Source: an uncultured Allobaculum sp. | Lineage (GTDB): Bacteria > Bacillota_I > Bacilli_A > Erysipelotrichales > Erysipelotrichaceae | NCBI GenBank assembly: GCA_910579655.1 | Contig: CAJTVE010000092.1 | Location: 1 to 9,013 of the forward strand | Length of the DNA: 9,013 bases | Direction of reading: 5' to 3' | In this document: positions 5,815 to 9,013 of the stretch, piece after piece | Layout: each line of letters starts with the position of its first letter | How positions within the stretch are numbered: the stretch's first letter is position 1 | Program-made: the position numbers and the translations under genes | The notes under the pieces: model-generated | Told to the model about the DNA's origin: nothing | The model's database searches: none | The model's input: only the letters and a program-made list of their open reading frames with translations

Positions 5815-6489
5815 ATGGACGAGAATTTCAACAAAGTTTTCTGGGATGCCTGTGCAAATGGCGATTTCGCAATGGCAGTCGGTCAGATCCGTTCTGGTGC
5901 TGATGTGAATTACCAGAATGGTGATGGCAGAACCGCTCTGATGCGTGCTGCCAAACGCGACCGCAAAGACATCGTTCAGCTGCTGATCGACAATGGCGCG
6001 GATGTCAATGCTGCAGACAACTACGGAAAAACCGCTCTGATGGGCGCTGCCAAAAAAGGCAACCGCACCATCTGCAAGGCTCTGATCGAAGCTGGTGCGG
6101 ATGTCAACGCAAAAGACGATAATGGCAGAACTGCTCTGATGCGTGCGGCTTTGCTTGGACAGGATCGCTGCATTCAGGTTCTGTTAGATGCTGGTGCAGA
6201 CATTAACGCGCAGGATGAAGTAGGCCGTTCCGCTCTGATGGAAGCCTGCATCGCCTTCAAACGCGACACCATCAATATGCTTCTCGATCGCAATGCCGAC
6301 GTAAACCTTTTTGATAATAACGGCTGCACCGCTTTAATGCGTGCTGCGTATGGTGGATACCCATCCCTGGTTGAAAAACTGATTGTCTATGGCGCAGACA
6401 AAGATATGACCGATAAACAGGGAAATACCGCACTTAACTATGTAAGAGAATACTGCAGAGCTCAGTTAGAGCCAATGCTTTCAATGTAA
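5815..6489 (+). CDS. Ankyrin-repeat protein
   Basis: 224 residues, cytosolic, made almost wholly of ankyrin repeats. A capping repeat (about 5-37, WDACANGDFAMAVGQIRSGADVN) is followed by 33-residue repeats starting at G38, G71, G104, G137 and G170, and a short end cap from G203. Each starts G-(R/K/C)-(T/S)-ALM and ends near GAD(V/I)N, so the spacing is exact. Ankyrin repeats bind proteins; no enzymatic domain, signal peptide or membrane segment is present, so it probably acts as a scaffold or inhibitor whose partner is unknown. Start: AAGGAGG (5799-5805) lies nine bases before ATG 5815; an upstream in-frame GTG (5788) would put this site inside the gene. The EF-G-like gene starts 18 bp downstream, so they share a transcript, and a link to translation is an inference from that. 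Confidence 0.92.
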   Translation: MDENFNKVFWDACANGDFAMAVGQIRSGADVNYQNGDGRTALMRAAKRDRKDIVQLLIDNGADVNAADNYGKTALMGAAKKGNRTICKALIEAGADVNAKDDNGRTALMRAALLGQDRCIQVLLDAGADINAQDEVGRSALMEACIAFKRDTINMLLDRNADVNLFDNNGCTALMRAAYGGYPSLVEKLIVYGADKDMTDKQGNTALNYVREYCRAQLEPMLSM

Positions 6490-6507
6490 GGAAGGAATAA
6501 CGAATTT

Positions 6508-8583
6508 ATGAGAGATTATAAGAGCAGCGAAGTCCGCAATGTCAGCGTAGTGGGGCACTCTGGTGCTGGCAAAACATCAGTTCTTGAAGCAATGCTTTAC
6601 TACACTGACGCCACTGACCGTTTTGGAAAAACATCTGAAGGCTCATCTTTAATCGACTTTGACCCAGAAGAAATTAAACGCGGCATCTCCGTTTATACCT
6701 CCATCGTTCCCATTGAATGGGATGACTGCAAGATCAACTTCATCGACACACCGGGATATCTCGATTTCGCAGGTGAAAAAGAAGCCGGTATGGCTGCTGG
6801 TGACAGCGTTCTGATTGTTGTCAATGCCAAAGATCCAATCGAACCAGGAACTAAACTTGCATTCAAAGAAGCCATTGCTTCCAAAAAACCGACGATTTTC
6901 TTCATCAACCACCTTGACGAAGAAAATACATCCTTCGATGATGCCTATGCACAGCTCCATGAGACTTTCGGTAAATCCGTTATTCCATTTGAAGTGCCAA
7001 TCATTGAAAATGGCAAATATGTCGGCACTGTAAACATTCTGAAAAACAAAGCCTGGTACCACCACGGACCCAAAGCGTCTGACTCTGTTGCCCAGCCAGT
7101 TCCAGAAAGCATGGCGGATGAAATCGCAATGTACAAAGATCAGATTGCGGAAGCCGTTGCCATGGGTGACGACGAACTGATGGAAAAATTCTTCTCCGGT
7201 GAAGAATTCACAGATGCAGAACTGACAAAAGGTGTTCGAATCGGTGTTCGTTCCGGTGAAATCATTCCTGTATTCTCCGGATCCGCGATCGAATCCCGCG
7301 GTATTGGCCGTCTGATGGACCTGATCGTGACTTACTTCCCATCCTATTCGGAAAAAGGTCTGATTACGCTCGAAACGCCAGAAGGCGAACCAGTCGAACT
7401 GTTAACGTCCGAAGAAGAAGTCATGACCGCTCAGGTTTTCAAAACAATCATGGACCCATTCGTTGGCCGCATTTCTTATATTAAAGTTCTCTCTGGAACC
7501 CTTGCTTCTGACAGCCAGGTTGTCAATGGAAACAATGGCAAACCGGAAAAACTGGGTGCTCTGTTTACGATCAAAGGCCGTTATCAGACGGCTGCCGGTA
7601 AACTCTTTACTGGTGATATCGGTGCGATTTCCAAACTGCAGAACACCAAAACAAACGACACCCTGTGTGCCAAGGGAACTCGTCTTGTCAACAAACCAAT
7701 TGTTTTTGACGAGCCACTTTTCGGCCAGTCTGTTGAACCAAAAACGAAAAACGATGAAGACCGTCTGTCTACAGGCCTGAATCGGATCGTTGAAGAAGAC
7801 CCAACTTTCCGTGTTGAAAACAACCCGGAAACCAAAGAAACCGTGATCTATGGCCTTGGCGACCAGCATCTGGATGTTGTGGTCAATAAGCTGAAAAATA
7901 AATTCAAAGCGGATGTAAACCTGAAAGATCCGAAGGTTACGTATCGTGAAACCATCACCAAGACTGCTGTCGGCGAAGGCCGTCATAAGAAACAGTCCGG
8001 TGGTCATGGTCAGTTCGGTCATGTCTTCGTTGAATTCGCTCCAAACCCAGACGCAGATGAACTCGTCTTTGAAGAAAAAGTATTCGGCGGCGCTGTACCC
8101 AAACAGTACTTCCCAGCTGTTGAAACAGGTCTTCGTGAAAACGCATTGACTGGACCATTAGCCGGCTACAAGATGGTGAACCTGAAAACAACCCTTCTGG
8201 ATGGTAAATACCACGATGTAGACTCTTCGGAAATGGCATTCAAACTGGCAGCCCGTCTGGCTTACAAAGATGCGATGACAAAATGCCGTCCAATCCTCCT
8301 TGAGCCAATCATGAACCTGACTGTCCGCGTTCCCGATGAATACACCGGAACCATTATCGGAGATCTGAATAAACGCCGCGGTGCAATCCTTGGCATGGAT
8401 CCAGATGGTGACGAACAAGTCATCTCTGCCCAGGTGCCAATGATGGAACTCTCCCTCTATGCGATCGACCTTCGTTCCATGGCCCAGGGCTTAGGCACTT
8501 ATTCCATCAGCATGGACCGCTACGATCCGGTTCCTGACAACATTGCCCAGCGCATTATTGCCCAGGCTGCTAATAAAGACTAA
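6508..8583 (+). CDS. EF-G-2-like translational GTPase (elongation factor G paralogue)
   Basis: 691 residues, full length for EF-G, all five domains. G domain 1 to about 285: G1 GHSGAGKTS (16-24), switch I RGIS (58-61), G3 DTPG (80-83), G4 NHLD (132-135), G5 GSA (258-260). Domain II follows (about 300-390), III (about 400-475), IV from YRETI (479) with SGGHGQFG (497-504) and the tip YHDVDSSE (H569), then V to the end. It resembles Thermus EF-G-2 rather than classical FusA: GHxGxGKT in G1, DTPGY where classical EF-G has DTPGH (the catalytic His is Tyr84), and SGGHGQ for SGGRGQ. G4 has His133 where most GTPases have Lys, and Ser61 replaces the switch I Thr. The role is probably at the ribosome (specialised translocation, recycling or stress), not proven. 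GAAGGA (6491-6496) lies 11 bases upstream. Annotation pipelines may simply call it elongation factor G; that it is a second copy is inferred. Confidence 0.9.
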   Translation: MRDYKSSEVRNVSVVGHSGAGKTSVLEAMLYYTDATDRFGKTSEGSSLIDFDPEEIKRGISVYTSIVPIEWDDCKINFIDTPGYLDFAGEKEAGMAAGDSVLIVVNAKDPIEPGTKLAFKEAIASKKPTIFFINHLDEENTSFDDAYAQLHETFGKSVIPFEVPIIENGKYVGTVNILKNKAWYHHGPKASDSVAQPVPESMADEIAMYKDQIAEAVAMGDDELMEKFFSGEEFTDAELTKGVRIGVRSGEIIPVFSGSAIESRGIGRLMDLIVTYFPSYSEKGLITLETPEGEPVELLTSEEEVMTAQVFKTIMDPFVGRISYIKVLSGTLASDSQVVNGNNGKPEKLGALFTIKGRYQTAAGKLFTGDIGAISKLQNTKTNDTLCAKGTRLVNKPIVFDEPLFGQSVEPKTKNDEDRLSTGLNRIVEEDPTFRVENNPETKETVIYGLGDQHLDVVVNKLKNKFKADVNLKDPKVTYRETITKTAVGEGRHKKQSGGHGQFGHVFVEFAPNPDADELVFEEKVFGGAVPKQYFPAVETGLRENALTGPLAGYKMVNLKTTLLDGKYHDVDSSEMAFKLAARLAYKDAMTKCRPILLEPIMNLTVRVPDEYTGTIIGDLNKRRGAILGMDPDGDEQVISAQVPMMELSLYAIDLRSMAQGLGTYSISMDRYDPVPDNIAQRIIAQAANKD

Positions 8584-8597
8584 TTATTTTTAAAATT

Positions 8598-8634
8598 AAA
8601 GCCCCTTCGAACACTACTGTTCAGAAGAGGCTTT
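8598..8634 (+). terminator. Probable terminator after the EF-G-like gene
   Basis: AAAGCCCCTTC (8598-8608) pairs with GAAGAGGCTTT (8624-8634) with one C/A mismatch, and GAAC (8609-8612) with GTTC (8619-8622) inside. Only TTT follows on the + strand, so it is a modest forward terminator; on the - strand the hairpin is followed by a T-rich run, so it may work in both directions. Confidence 0.55.
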
Positions 8635-8652
8635 CGATACTCTAATTTTCAC

Positions 8653-8704
8653 GAGGTTTTGATATCTGCAGGCTTTTCAATATAGCTTGCGGTATCAAAA
8701 CCTC
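8653..8704 (+). repeat. Long 20-bp hairpin (inverted repeat)
   Basis: GAGGTTTTGATA (8653-8664) pairs perfectly with TATCAAAACCTC (8693-8704). A T/G and a C/G pair, a bulged T8667, and then GCAGGC (8668-8673) with GCTTGC (8685-8690) extend it around an 11-base loop. ATTTTAGG follows, a poor T-tract. It could be a second terminator, a small repeated element of the genome, or part of a structured RNA. No flanking target-site duplication is evident. Confidence 0.6.
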
Positions 8705-8714
8705 ATTTTAGGTT

Positions 8715-8744
8715 ATGAGAAATTTCTGAAGAATTTATTCTCAT
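8715..8744 (+). repeat. A/T-rich hairpin after the long hairpin
   Basis: ATGAGAA (8715-8721) pairs with TTCTCAT (8738-8744), with inner AATT/AATT pairing possible. A T-rich run with TTTCTTTT follows (8749-8756), so it may help terminate transcription. ATGAG (8715-8719) can instead pair with CTCAT (8702-8706), competing with both this hairpin and the preceding one. Confidence 0.45.
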
Positions 8745-8945
8745 TATATTTCTTTTGAAGCAGGGTAATAATGTTGAGGCCATTCGGTCTCTTACATTCT
8801 TCTCACATCCACGTAAAAACTATTCTCAAAAAGTTGGCGTAACTTATTTGATGAAATTTTACAGCTTGTTGAAAATATCTGATGTATCATTAGGTTTTTT
8901 CTTGATTTTGATGACCTTGAATCCATTAATTCTGCCTCTCACTGA
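8745..8945. other. Right-hand intergenic DNA, no convincing gene
   Basis: A 71-codon frame from TTG 8755 to 8970 exists but has no RBS, a hydrophobic low-information sequence, and ends inside the palindrome at 8946-8965; I do not call it a gene. A small hairpin, GAGGCC (8776-8781) with GGTCTC (8786-8791), is present. Otherwise nothing is recognised. Confidence 0.4.
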
Positions 8946-9011
8946 CCCCATGGCAAGCCATGGGGGTTGAAATACACCCCTGTTGCTTGACAGGACAGCT
9001 TCGGCTGTTGT
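8946..9011. other. Cluster of consecutive hairpins at the window edge; possible end of an IS200/IS605-type element or structured RNA
   Basis: Three hairpins follow one another: CCCCATGG (8946-8953) with CCATGGGG (8958-8965) around CAAG; CCTGT (8979-8983) with ACAGG (8990-8994); and ACAGC (8993-8997) with GCTGT (9002-9006) around a TTCG tetraloop. The last two overlap by two bases, so they slightly compete. GGGGT (8963-8967) can also pair with ACCCC (8976-8980), an alternative to the first two. Subterminal imperfect palindromes and dense hairpins mark the ends of IS200/IS605 elements and their guide RNAs, but no transposase or TnpB is inside the window, so this is a hypothesis only. Confidence 0.3.
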
Positions 9012-9013
9012 CT

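Noticed and set aside
7402..8022. 206-codon minus-strand frame inside the EF-G-like gene
   Set aside because: Shadow of the conserved EF-G coding sequence; Phe-rich and without motifs.
8653..8744. CRISPR repeat or tracrRNA
   Set aside because: Only one inverted repeat, no spacer-repeat array and no cas gene in the window; the likeness to a repeat/anti-repeat duplex is superficial.
8755..8970. 71-codon frame starting TTG 8755
   Set aside because: Rare start, no RBS, and its last codons come from the CCCCATGG palindrome.

Overview
The window looks like a chromosomal stretch of a low-to-moderate G+C Gram-positive bacterium (Bacillota), possibly a gut-associated Erysipelotrichia or Clostridia member. 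This is inferred from strong AAGGAG-type ribosome binding sites, near-consensus sigma-A promoters, short U-tracted hairpin terminators, a V8-like secreted protease with YRLYN/HYT/GW repeats, and an EF-G-2-type GTPase. The species cannot be named from sequence alone.

Layout. (1) Positions 1-77 are the 3' end (domains V and VI) of a group II intron whose body lies left of the window. (2) A near-consensus promoter at 245-273 and a structured leader precede a secreted serine protease (546-1835). The protease has a V8/glutamyl-endopeptidase catalytic part and three exact 46-residue C-terminal repeats, and ends in a hairpin terminator (1873-1905). (3) After about 530 bp without a convincing gene comes a two-gene, translationally coupled unit: a CbxX/SpoVK-type AAA+ ATPase (2439-4283) and a 208-residue protein of unknown function (4276-4902). 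It is closed by a terminator (4986-5031), and a second, unexplained terminator follows at 5164-5188. (4) A promoter at 5564-5592 overlaps an inverted repeat and is followed by a 12-bp palindrome. Downstream lie a highly basic 35-codon ORF with a strong RBS (5623-5730), an ankyrin-repeat protein (5815-6489) and an EF-G-2-like GTPase (6508-8583), all on one strand and closely spaced. (5) The right-hand 430 bp has no convincing gene but holds five or more hairpins, including a 20-bp stem at 8653-8704 and a cluster at 8946-9011 that may be the edge of an IS200/IS605-type element or another structured RNA.

How the genes may work together. The AAA+ ATPase and its overlapping partner are almost certainly made together and probably act together; the partner may be an adaptor or substrate. 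The ankyrin protein and the EF-G-like GTPase appear to share a regulated promoter, which suggests that a protein-binding scaffold and a ribosome-associated GTPase are expressed under the same signal. No complete defence system, CRISPR array, tRNA or rRNA was seen. The least explained parts are the AAA+/orphan pair, the operator-promoter with its small basic ORF, and the hairpin-rich right edge.
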